A DNA stretch of 64,000 nt, taken from NCBI GenBank assembly GCA_943369755.1, contig CALROG020000006.1:76354-140353 (forward strand). Reading direction: 5' to 3'. The notes beneath the pieces are model-generated. The model was not told the origin of the DNA. It did no database searches and saw only the letters and a program-made list of their open reading frames with translations. Positions 50,667 to 61,097 of the stretch are shown piece after piece. The first letter of the stretch is position 1; every line of letters starts with the position of its first letter. The DNA comes from CALROG01 sp943369755 (lineage in GTDB: Bacteria > Pseudomonadota > Gammaproteobacteria > Burkholderiales > Burkholderiaceae_C). A program made the translations under genes and the position numbers.

Positions 50667-51923
50667 ATGACGACCCAACAAGACTGCCGCGTCCTTGACG
50701 CGCAAGACCCACTGCGCGAACTGCGCCACCTGTTCACCATCCCGCCCGGGGTGATTTACCTGGACGGCAACTCCCTGGGCGTCATGCCCAAAACTGCCCC
50801 GGCGCGTGTGGCCGCGGCCGTCACTGAAGAATGGGGCAACGGGCTGATCCGTAGCTGGAACAGCGCGGGCTGGTTTGCGCTGCCGCAAAAACTGGGCGAC
50901 AAAATCGCGCAGCTTGTGGGAGCCAACCCCGGCGAAGTGGTGGCAACCGACAGCACCTCGATCAACCTCTACAAAGTGTTGAGCGCGGCATTGAACATCG
51001 CCGCCCAAGACGCCCCGCAGCGCAAGCTGATCGTCAGCGAGCGCAGCAACTTCCCCACCGACCTGTACATCGCGCAGGCCCTGTGCAAAGAGCGCGGCCT
51101 GCAGCTCAAACTGGTCGAGCCCGAAGAACTGGGCAGCGCGCTCACGCCTGATGTGGCCGTGCTGATGCTCACCCATGTGAACTACCGCACCGGTGCCATG
51201 CACGACATGGCGGGCGTGACCGCAGCCGCCCATGCGGCAGGCGCGCTCACCGTGTGGGACCTGGCGCACAGTGCCGGCGCTGTGCCGGTAGACCTGAGCG
51301 CGGCCAAAGCCGACTTCGCGGTGGGCTGTGGCTACAAGTACCTCAACGGCGGCCCCGGTGCGCCAGCCTTCGTGTGGGTGAACCCCCGCCACGCCGAACG
51401 CTTCTGGCAGCCGCTGGCCGGCTGGTGGGGCCATGCGGCCCCGTTCGAGTTCACGCCCGACTACCAGCCCGCCCCAGGCATCACCCGCTACCTGTGCGGC
51501 ACCCAGCCGATTTTGAGTATGACCGCGCTGGACTGCGGGCTGGACACGCTGCTGGCAGCACAGCCCCTGGGCGGCATGGCGGCACTGCGCGCAAAGTCGC
51601 TGGCGCTCACCGACTTGTTCATGGCGCTGGTTGAAGAGCGCTGCGCCGGGCATGGGCTCGGGCTGGTGACACCCCGTGAACACGCGCAGCGCGGCTCGCA
51701 GGTTTGCCTGTCTCGCGCTGACGCCGCTTACGCCGTTGTGCAGGCGCTCATCGCGCGCGGGGTTATTGGCGACTACCGCGCGCCAGACGTTCTGCGCTTT
51801 GGCTTCACCCCGCTGTACATCGGCTTTGAAGACGTTTGGAATGCTGTCGAGCACCTGAAACAGGTGCTCGACAGCGGCGAATGGCAGCGCCCCGAGTTCA
51901 ACCAGAAACATGCGGTGACGTGA
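50667..51923 (+). CDS. kynU: Kynureninase
   Basis: A 418-residue PLP enzyme that cleaves kynurenine to anthranilate and alanine. VIYLDGNSLGVMP, SERSNFPTDLYIAQ, VWDLAHSAGAVPVDL and GCGYKYLNGGPGAPAF (PLP Lys) are diagnostic. Its TGA overlaps the kynA start by one base (TGATG). It is part of a kynB-kynU-kynA operon for tryptophan breakdown to anthranilate. Confidence 0.95.
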   Translation: MTTQQDCRVLDAQDPLRELRHLFTIPPGVIYLDGNSLGVMPKTAPARVAAAVTEEWGNGLIRSWNSAGWFALPQKLGDKIAQLVGANPGEVVATDSTSINLYKVLSAALNIAAQDAPQRKLIVSERSNFPTDLYIAQALCKERGLQLKLVEPEELGSALTPDVAVLMLTHVNYRTGAMHDMAGVTAAAHAAGALTVWDLAHSAGAVPVDLSAAKADFAVGCGYKYLNGGPGAPAFVWVNPRHAERFWQPLAGWWGHAAPFEFTPDYQPAPGITRYLCGTQPILSMTALDCGLDTLLAAQPLGGMAALRAKSLALTDLFMALVEERCAGHGLGLVTPREHAQRGSQVCLSRADAAYAVVQALIARGVIGDYRAPDVLRFGFTPLYIGFEDVWNAVEHLKQVLDSGEWQRPEFNQKHAVT

Positions 51924-52765
51924 TGACCGGCAAACCCGAACACATCGTTCACGACGAAAAGGCCAAGCTCGACTTCAGCCAGGACATGAGCTACGGCGAC
52001 TACCTGCAGCTGGACGCGATCCTGAACGCGCAAAAGCCGCTGTCGCCCGACCACAACGAGATGCTGTTCATCATCCAGCACCAAACCAGCGAGCTGTGGA
52101 TGAAACTGATGCTGCACGAGCTGCGCGCAGCCATTGCCTGCGTGGCGCGCGACGAGCTGGGAGACGCCTTCAAGATGCTGGCCCGGGTCAGCAAAATCAT
52201 GGAGCAACTGGTTCACGCCTGGGACGTTCTGGCCACCATGACGCCGCCCGAGTACAGCGCCATTCGCCCCTATCTGGCCAGCTCCAGCGGCTTTCAGAGC
52301 GCGCAGTACCGTTGCATTGAATTTGCGCTGGGCAACAAGAACGCCGCCATGCTCAAGCCCCACGCCCACCGCCCCGACCTGCTGGCCATGGTGCAGGCCG
52401 CGTATGAAGCGCCGTCGCTGTACGACGAGGCGCTGCGCCTGCTGGCCCGGCGCGGCCTGGCCGTGCCCGCCAGCCACACCCAGCGCGAATGGACCCAGCC
52501 GTACGCCGAGAACGACGCGGTTGAGCAGGCCTGGCTGGTGGTCTACCGCAACCCCAAACAGCACTGGGACTTGTACCAGCTAGGTGAGGAGCTCACCGAC
52601 CTGGAAGACGCCTTTCGCCTGTGGCGCTTTCGCCATGTGACCACGGTGGAACGCATCATTGGTTTCAAGCGCGGCACCGGCGGCACCGGCGGCGTCAGCT
52701 ACCTGCGCAAGATGCTTGACGTGGTGCTGTTCCCCGAGATCTGGAAGCTGCGCACCGATTTATAG
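51923..52765 (+). CDS. kynA: Tryptophan 2,3-dioxygenase
   Basis: A 280-residue haem enzyme, first step of the kynurenine pathway. MSYGDYLQLDAILNAQKPLS, IIQHQTSELWMKLMLHEL, LASSSGFQSAQYRCIEFALG and RFRHVTTVERIIGFKRGTGG (haem His) are the signatures. The start at 51923 is set by overlap with kynU; the frame runs back to 51836. A dispersed repeat lies just downstream. Confidence 0.95.
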   Translation: MTGKPEHIVHDEKAKLDFSQDMSYGDYLQLDAILNAQKPLSPDHNEMLFIIQHQTSELWMKLMLHELRAAIACVARDELGDAFKMLARVSKIMEQLVHAWDVLATMTPPEYSAIRPYLASSSGFQSAQYRCIEFALGNKNAAMLKPHAHRPDLLAMVQAAYEAPSLYDEALRLLARRGLAVPASHTQREWTQPYAENDAVEQAWLVVYRNPKQHWDLYQLGEELTDLEDAFRLWRFRHVTTVERIIGFKRGTGGTGGVSYLRKMLDVVLFPEIWKLRTDL

Positions 52766-52785
52766 GCAGTTTCAAGCCAAAAATC

Positions 52786-52833
52786 GGCTGTAGCCCGCAT
52801 GCAGACTGCGCGAGCCACTATTAATTTGATAGC
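52786..52833 (-). repeat. Dispersed element, copy G
   Basis: On the minus strand GCTATCAAATTAATAGTGGC, then TCGCGCAGTCTGCATGCGGG and CTACAGCC followed by GATTTTTGG. It lies between the convergent kynA and monooxygenase genes and starts four bases after the latter's stop. It is the best reference copy. Confidence 0.92.
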
Positions 52834-52836
52834 AAT

Positions 52837-54059
52837 TCAGCGCCCGGCGTAGCCATACAACCAGGGCATGTCGAGCAGGCGCGCGCCCAGCAGCCGCAGT
52901 GATGCATCGCGCGCCAGGCGCAGCGGGCCGCCGGCGTGGAAGATCTGGCCGTTACGCAGCGCGCGCTGCTGCACCCGCGCCACCCGCTGCCAGCGGTTGA
53001 GCGCGTAGCGCTGCAGGCGCTGCGGCAGTTCGGTGCCGCCCAGCCCCAAGGCGCGGGCCAGTTCGTCGGCGTCTTCTATGGCCATGCCTGCGCCCTGTGC
53101 CAGATACGGAAGCATGGGGTGGGCCGCGTCGCCCAGCAGCGCCACGCGGCCCTGCACCAGCGCGTCGGCGCTGGTGACCGGGGCGCGGCCACACAGCGCC
53201 CACAGCCGCCAATGCGGCACCGCTTCGGCCAGCGCTCGCAGCGGCGGCGCGGCGCTGCATAGCGCGGCAGGCAGGCCGCCGTGGTGTGCTGGCAAATCGC
53301 CAGGCGCAATATCCCAGTTGGCCATGTCGGGCGGGCGCGGGCCTTCAATGAAGCCGGCGATGTTCAACCACTCGCCGCCGCGCACCGGGTAGTGCACCAC
53401 ATGCAAGCGCGGCCCCAGCCAGGCCGTCACGTCCTGCGAGCGCAGCGCGGCGGGCAAGTCAGCCTGGCGCACCAGCGCACGCCAGGCCAGGTGGCCGGTG
53501 TAGCGCGCGGGCTCGTCGGCGGGCCAGGCGCCGCGCACCCGGCTCCAGACGCCGTCAGCACCGACCAGAGCATCGCCTTCGACCGTGAAATCATCGAGCT
53601 GCAATTGCACTGCATCTGCGGTCTGCGCGACCCCTCGCACAGCGCAACCGGTGCGCAGCGTCACAGCGCTCTGGCCCTGCACCGCAGCCAGCAGCAACAG
53701 GTGCAAATCAGCCCGGTGCACCGTGAGGTAAGGCGCGCCGTAGCGGCGCTGCATGGCCGCGCCCAGCGGCAGCACGGCCAGCCGCTCGCCGCTGTCGGCC
53801 CGCATCACATGCAGGGCCTGCGGCCGGGCGGCCACGGCGTCCAGCCCAGCGCCCAGGCCCCAGCCTTGCAGCAGGCGCACCGCGTTGGGCCCGAGCTGGA
53901 TGCCCGCGCCCACCTCGCCAAAGGCTGCCGCCTGCTCGAACAGCCGAACCCGCACCCCGCCGCGCGCGCAGGCCAGCGCGCAGGCCAGCCCGCCAATCCC
54001 GCCGCCAGCGATCAACGCTTCCACGCCCTGTCCTGAGCCGGTCGAGGGGGGGGTTGTCG

Positions 54060-54063
<4 letters not shown>
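52837..54063 (-). CDS. FAD-dependent monooxygenase, salicylate-hydroxylase-like
   Basis: A 408-residue flavoprotein. ALIAGGGIGGLACALACARG is the GxGxxG FAD fold, DALVGADGVWSRVR the DG motif, and GRVALLGDAAHPMLPYLAQG the second FAD-binding motif. It resembles class A aromatic hydroxylases; the substrate is unknown. The GTG start overlaps the acnA stop. The first 13 residues (MTTTPPSTGSGQG) come from an eight-base C tract and a CTCGACCGGCTCAGG repeat-like stretch, and a GTG at 54024 is an alternative start. Confidence 0.85.
54028..54053. repeat. G8 tract with CTGAGCCGGTCGAG-type repeat
   Basis: CTGTCCTGAGCCGGTCGAG followed by eight Gs. The CTGAGCCGGTCGA core resembles the interspersed CTTCGACAGGCTCAG repeats common in betaproteobacteria, here inside the monooxygenase 5' end. 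Confidence 0.55.
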
Positions 54064-56957
<2,894 letters not shown>

Positions 56958-57023
56958 GTCGGGCTCCGGGTGGCAAACAGTGCTGCCGCCATTGTGAACC
57001 CGCCACGCTTTACCGTGCAGTAA

Positions 57024-58205
57024 TCAGGGTTGTGGCAGGTAACGCACAGCCAGCACGCCATTGATGCCACGCAACGCCGCCAGTACCGTGTCAGCCACCG
57101 GGCTTTCGACATCGACCAGGGTGTAGGCCATGTCGCCACGCGACTTGTTGACCATGTTATTGATGTTCAGCCCGGCCTGGGCCATGGCGGTGGAAATCTG
57201 GCCCAGCATGTTGGGCACATTGGCGTTGGCAATCGCCACCCGGTGGGCTGACTCGCGCGCCATGCTCACATTGGGGAAATTTACCGCGTTGACCACGTTG
57301 CCGTCTTCCAGGTAGTCGCGCAATTGGTCGGCGACCATGATGGCGCAGTTTTCTTCAGCCTCGCGGGTCGAAGCGCCCAGGTGCGGCAGCGCAATCACGC
57401 GCTCGTGGCGGATGATTGTGGGGGACGGGAAGTCGCACACATAGGCCCCCAGGTGCTTGCTGTTGAGCGCCGCCAGCACGGCTTCGTCATTGACGATGCC
57501 TTCGCGCGAAAAATTGAGCAGCACGGCACCGGACTTCATGTGGCCGATGTTGTCGGCGTTCACCGTGTTACGGGTGACCTCCAGCAGCGGCACATGCAGC
57601 GTGACGAAATGTGCGTTCTTCAGCACCTCGCTCACGCTAGCTGCCTTTTTGACTTGGGAGGGCAGGCTCCAGGCGGCATCGACGGTTATCTCCGGGTCGT
57701 AGCCCAACACGTTCATCCCCAGCTTGATCGCGGCGTCAGCCACCAGGCAACCGATCTTGCCCAGACCAATCACGCCCAAGGTGTGGCCCGCCAGCTCAAA
57801 GCCGGCAAAATTCTTCTTGCCGTCTTCCACGGCCTTGTCCATATCGGGCATGGCCGGGTCCAGCGCGGCAACAAAACGCAGCGCCCCAGACAGGTTGCGC
57901 GCGGCCATGAACATGCCGGTGAGCACCAGTTCCTTGACTGCATTGGCGTTGGCTCCGGGCGCATTGAACACCGGCACGCCACGCGCACTCATGGCTTTCA
58001 CCGGAATGTTGTTGGTGCCCGCACCGGCGCGGCCAATGGCCTGCACGCTGGGCGCAATGGTCATGGCGTGCATATCGGCTGAACGCACCAGCACAGCGTC
58101 GGGCGCAGCGATGTCTTTGCCGGTTGTATAGCGCTGCGCCGGCAGCCGCTTGAGCCCGTTGGCGGATATCTGGTTCAGCACCAGCACCTGGAATGGCTTG
58201 GTCAT
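57024..58205 (-). CDS. serA: D-3-phosphoglycerate dehydrogenase
   Basis: A 393-residue enzyme, first step of serine synthesis. GRAGAGTNNIPVKAMSARGV, LGVIGLGKIGCLVADAA (NAD fold), NFSREGIVNDEAV (Arg), and ALPHLGASTREAEENCA (catalytic His) are typical. An ACT domain ends the protein (NMLGQISTAMAQAGLNINNM). Starts at 58205 (MTKPFQ) or 58217 (MAERMTK) are possible next to the serC stop. It is transcribed after serC. Confidence 0.93.
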   Translation of the reverse strand: MTKPFQVLVLNQISANGLKRLPAQRYTTGKDIAAPDAVLVRSADMHAMTIAPSVQAIGRAGAGTNNIPVKAMSARGVPVFNAPGANANAVKELVLTGMFMAARNLSGALRFVAALDPAMPDMDKAVEDGKKNFAGFELAGHTLGVIGLGKIGCLVADAAIKLGMNVLGYDPEITVDAAWSLPSQVKKAASVSEVLKNAHFVTLHVPLLEVTRNTVNADNIGHMKSGAVLLNFSREGIVNDEAVLAALNSKHLGAYVCDFPSPTIIRHERVIALPHLGASTREAEENCAIMVADQLRDYLEDGNVVNAVNFPNVSMARESAHRVAIANANVPNMLGQISTAMAQAGLNINNMVNKSRGDMAYTLVDVESPVADTVLAALRGINGVLAVRYLPQP

Positions 58206-58209
58206 GCGC

Positions 58210-59292
58210 TCAGCCATTGCGTTTTTCAAACTCTTGCATGTAGGCCACCAGGGCCTTCACACCTTCAAATGGCATGGCGTTGTAGATCGAGGCCCGCATG
58301 CCACCCACCGAGCGATGGCCCTTGAGCTGAATCATGCCCGCCGCTTGCGCGCCCTTGAGGAAGGCGTCGTCCAGCGAATCGTCCTTGAGCTTGAAGGGCA
58401 CGTTCATCAGCGAGCGGTCGGCCGGGGCCACCGGGTTGCGGTAGAAGCTGCTCGCGTCCAGGTAGTCGTACAACACCGCGGCCTTGGCCTTGTTGTGCGC
58501 CTGCATCGCCGCGATACCGCCAAGCGACTTGATGTGCTTGAGCACCAGCCCGACGATGTAGATCGCGTAGGTTGGCGGGGTGTTGTACATCGAGTCGTTG
58601 TCGGCCTGCTGCTTGTAGTCAAAGGCACTGGGCGTGATCGGCAGCGCGTGGCCAATCAGGTCGTCGCGCACGATCACGATGGTCAGGCCCGACGGGCCCA
58701 TGTTCTTTTGTGCCCCGGCGTAGATCAGGCCGTACTGGCTGACGTCAATGGCGCGGGACATGATGTTGGACGACATGTCTGCCACCAGCGGCACGCCACC
58801 TGTCTGCGGCGTCCAGTGGTACTCCACACCGCCAATGGTTTCGTTGGAGCAAATGTGCACATACGAGGCGTTGGGGTCGAGCTTCCACTCGCTTTGCGGC
58901 GGAATGGCGGTGAAGTTGCTGGCCTCGCCACTGGCGGCCACATTGACCTTGCCGTAGTTTTTGGCTTCCTTGATCGACTTCTTGGACCAGTCGCCCGTGC
59001 TGATGTAGTCGGCGCTGCCGGTGCGCCCGATCAGGTTCATCGGCACGATGGCGTTTTCACCAATGGCACCGCCCTGCATGAACAGCACCTTGTAGTTGGA
59101 CGGAATTTCCATCAGTTCGCGCAGCAGGCTCTCGGCCTCGGCATGAATGCTGATGAACTCCTTGCCCCGGTGGCTCATCTCCATGACCGACATGCCGCTG
59201 CCATGCCAGTCGAGCATTTCCTCGGCGGCGGTGCGAAGCACTGTTTCGGGCAGGGTGGCGGGGCCGGGGCTGAAATTGAATACGCGTGTCAT
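58210..59292 (-). CDS. serC: Phosphoserine aminotransferase
   Basis: A 360-residue PLP enzyme that makes phosphoserine from phosphohydroxypyruvate. FNFSPGPATLPETVLRTAAE, GMSVMEMSHRGKEF and LIYAGAQKNMGPSGLTIVIV (PLP Lys) are diagnostic. The start MTRVFNFSPG at 59292 is preferred to an extended frame to 59436. It forms a serC-serA operon; serB is not in the window. Confidence 0.95.
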   Translation of the reverse strand: MTRVFNFSPGPATLPETVLRTAAEEMLDWHGSGMSVMEMSHRGKEFISIHAEAESLLRELMEIPSNYKVLFMQGGAIGENAIVPMNLIGRTGSADYISTGDWSKKSIKEAKNYGKVNVAASGEASNFTAIPPQSEWKLDPNASYVHICSNETIGGVEYHWTPQTGGVPLVADMSSNIMSRAIDVSQYGLIYAGAQKNMGPSGLTIVIVRDDLIGHALPITPSAFDYKQQADNDSMYNTPPTYAIYIVGLVLKHIKSLGGIAAMQAHNKAKAAVLYDYLDASSFYRNPVAPADRSLMNVPFKLKDDSLDDAFLKGAQAAGMIQLKGHRSVGGMRASIYNAMPFEGVKALVAYMQEFEKRNG

Positions 59293-59402
59293 GGGGCTTT
59301 CTCTCAAGGCGTGGGAGCGGGAACCAAAGCCGTACAGCATACAAGAGAACGATGGCCCTACAGGGCCCACCGGCCTGACCCGGTGCGGGCTCAGGCCCTG
59401 TG

Positions 59403-59437
59403 GCAGGTCGATTACCTGCAAGGTTATGGCCTGCAAG
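59403..59437. promoter_or_regulatory. Inverted and direct repeats upstream of the XRE gene
   Basis: GCAGGT-cgatt-ACCTGC (59403-59419) is a perfect six-base inverted repeat. CCTGCAAG recurs at 59415-59422 and 59430-59437, 15 bases apart. They lie 25-59 bases before the start codon, where an autoregulatory operator of the XRE protein would be expected. Confidence 0.5.
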
Positions 59438-59461
59438 CCGTTACCGCTTTAGGATGCAGCC

Positions 59462-60310
59462 ATGATTGCCACCACCGCACCCGCTTTGCCTGCCGGGCCG
59501 AAGTCGTTTGGCGAGCAGCTTCGCCTCTGGCGCCAGCACCGCCGCCTGAGCCAGCTGGACCTGGCCGACGAGGCCGCCATCTCTACCCGCCACCTGAGTT
59601 TTATGGAAACCGGCCGCGCGGCACCCAGCCGCGAGATGGTGCTGCGCCTGACCGACCGGCTGCATGTGCCACTGCGCCAACGCAACGCCTTGCTGGTAGC
59701 GGCGGGCTATGCCCCGATGTACCGGGAGCGGGCCCTGGACGACCCGGCCCTGGCGGCAGCGCGCCAGGCGGTCGAACTGCTGCTCAAGGGCCATGAGCCC
59801 TGGCCGGCGCTGGCAGTGGACCGCCACTGGAACCTGGTGAGCTACAACGCGCTGGTGCCAAACCTGATGGCCATGGCCGACCCATCGCTGTTGCAGGCAC
59901 CTGTCAATGTGCTGCGCCTGAGCTTGCACCCATTGGGCCTGGCCCCCCATATTGCCAACCTGGGGCAATGGCGCAGCCACCTGTTTGAACGCTTGCGCCA
60001 ACAGATCGCGGCCACGGCTGACCCGGTGCTGGCCGCCTTGCTGGACGAACTGCGCGCCTACCCGGAACTGCCCGACACCGACCAGCACCTGGACGGCGAA
60101 CACCCCGGCGTGGTGATGCCGTTCAAGCTGCGCACGCCGCACGGGGTGCTGAGCTTCATCAGCACCATCACGATATTCGGCACGCCCGTTGACGTAACCC
60201 TGCAAGAACTGGCCCTGGAAACGTTTTTCCCGGCGGACGACTTCACCCGCGAAGCCTTGCGCCAAATGGCAACCCGCCCCGTTACTTCACAATCGGGTGT
60301 CACTCCATAA
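59462..60310 (+). CDS. XRE-family regulator with MmyB-like ligand-binding domain
   Basis: A 282-residue transcription factor. FGEQLRLWRQHRRLSQLDLADE begins the HTH. ISTRHLSFMETGRAAPSREM is the classic MmyB-type segment. The C-terminal domain has NLVSYNALVPNLMAMADPSL and VNVLRLSLHPLGLAP, as in MmyB-like fatty-acid-binding regulators. It may control nearby genes, possibly itself. The ParA-like gene begins 9 bases downstream and is probably co-transcribed. Confidence 0.9.
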   Translation: MIATTAPALPAGPKSFGEQLRLWRQHRRLSQLDLADEAAISTRHLSFMETGRAAPSREMVLRLTDRLHVPLRQRNALLVAAGYAPMYRERALDDPALAAARQAVELLLKGHEPWPALAVDRHWNLVSYNALVPNLMAMADPSLLQAPVNVLRLSLHPLGLAPHIANLGQWRSHLFERLRQQIAATADPVLAALLDELRAYPELPDTDQHLDGEHPGVVMPFKLRTPHGVLSFISTITIFGTPVDVTLQELALETFFPADDFTREALRQMATRPVTSQSGVTP

Positions 60311-60319
60311 ATTTATGCC

Positions 60320-61045
60320 ATGCAAGACTTGCCCATCGAAACCGCCACGCCATCAAAAATCCACCTGATTGGTGGCGAAAAAGGAGGTGTTGGCAAGTCC
60401 ATGGTTTCGCGCCTGCTGGCGCAGTACTTCATTGACCATGCGCTGCCTTTCACCGGCTTTGACACCGACCGCTCGCACGGCGCGCTGCTGCGTTTTTATG
60501 CCGGCTACGCCTCGCCGGTGTTGATCGACCGCTACGAGGCACTTGACCACATTGTGGAAGCCGCGCTGGCTCAGCCCGGCACACGGGTGCTGGTGGACCT
60601 GGCGGCACAGACGCAAGAGCCGCTGGTGCGGTGGATAGAAGACTCGGGCGTTATCGACATGGCGCAGGACGCCAGCTTCACGCTGAACTACTGGCATGTG
60701 ATGGACGCGGGCCGCGATTCGGTAGACCTGTTGGGCCGCCTGCTGGACCGTTTTGGCAACCGGCTGCGCTATGTCATTGTGCGCAACGCGCTTCGGGGCG
60801 ACGACTTCAGCCAGCTTGAAAAGTCGGGCCTGCAAGAGCGCGCCATCAGCCTGGGGGCCAGCGTCATGACGTTGCGGCATTTGCATGACAGCGTGGCACT
60901 GAAGATAGACGCCGGCAACAGCAGCTTCTGGGCGGCCCGAAACAACCCCGCCACCGACGGCCCCAGCCTGGGCCTGATGGAGCGCCAGCGGCTGAAGATG
61001 TGGATCCAGAACGCCTACGAGAGCTTTAACAAAGTAGGCGCCTGA
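60320..61045 (+). CDS. ParA/MobD-like ATPase
   Basis: A 241-residue protein. IHLIGGEKGGVGKSMVSRLLA is a deviant Walker A with signature Lys. TGFDTDRSHGALLRFYAG is the A' region and RVLVDLAAQTQEPLVRW the Walker B region. It resembles the mobilisation/partition ATPases MobD and orphan ParA proteins. No relaxase or partition partner is seen here. It ends at the bidirectional terminator shared with acnB. Confidence 0.85.
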   Translation: MQDLPIETATPSKIHLIGGEKGGVGKSMVSRLLAQYFIDHALPFTGFDTDRSHGALLRFYAGYASPVLIDRYEALDHIVEAALAQPGTRVLVDLAAQTQEPLVRWIEDSGVIDMAQDASFTLNYWHVMDAGRDSVDLLGRLLDRFGNRLRYVIVRNALRGDDFSQLEKSGLQERAISLGASVMTLRHLHDSVALKIDAGNSSFWAARNNPATDGPSLGLMERQRLKMWIQNAYESFNKVGA

Positions 61046-61050
61046 AAAGC

Positions 61051-61074
61051 AAAAGCGGCCCGAAGGCCGCTTTT
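61051..61074. terminator. Bidirectional intrinsic terminator
   Basis: AAAAGCGGCC-cgaa-GGCCGCTTTT: a perfect ten-base stem with A and T tails on both sides. It serves the ParA-like gene on the plus strand and acnB on the minus strand. Confidence 0.92.
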
Positions 61075-61097
61075 GTCATGTCAACTGCGAAGCCGGC

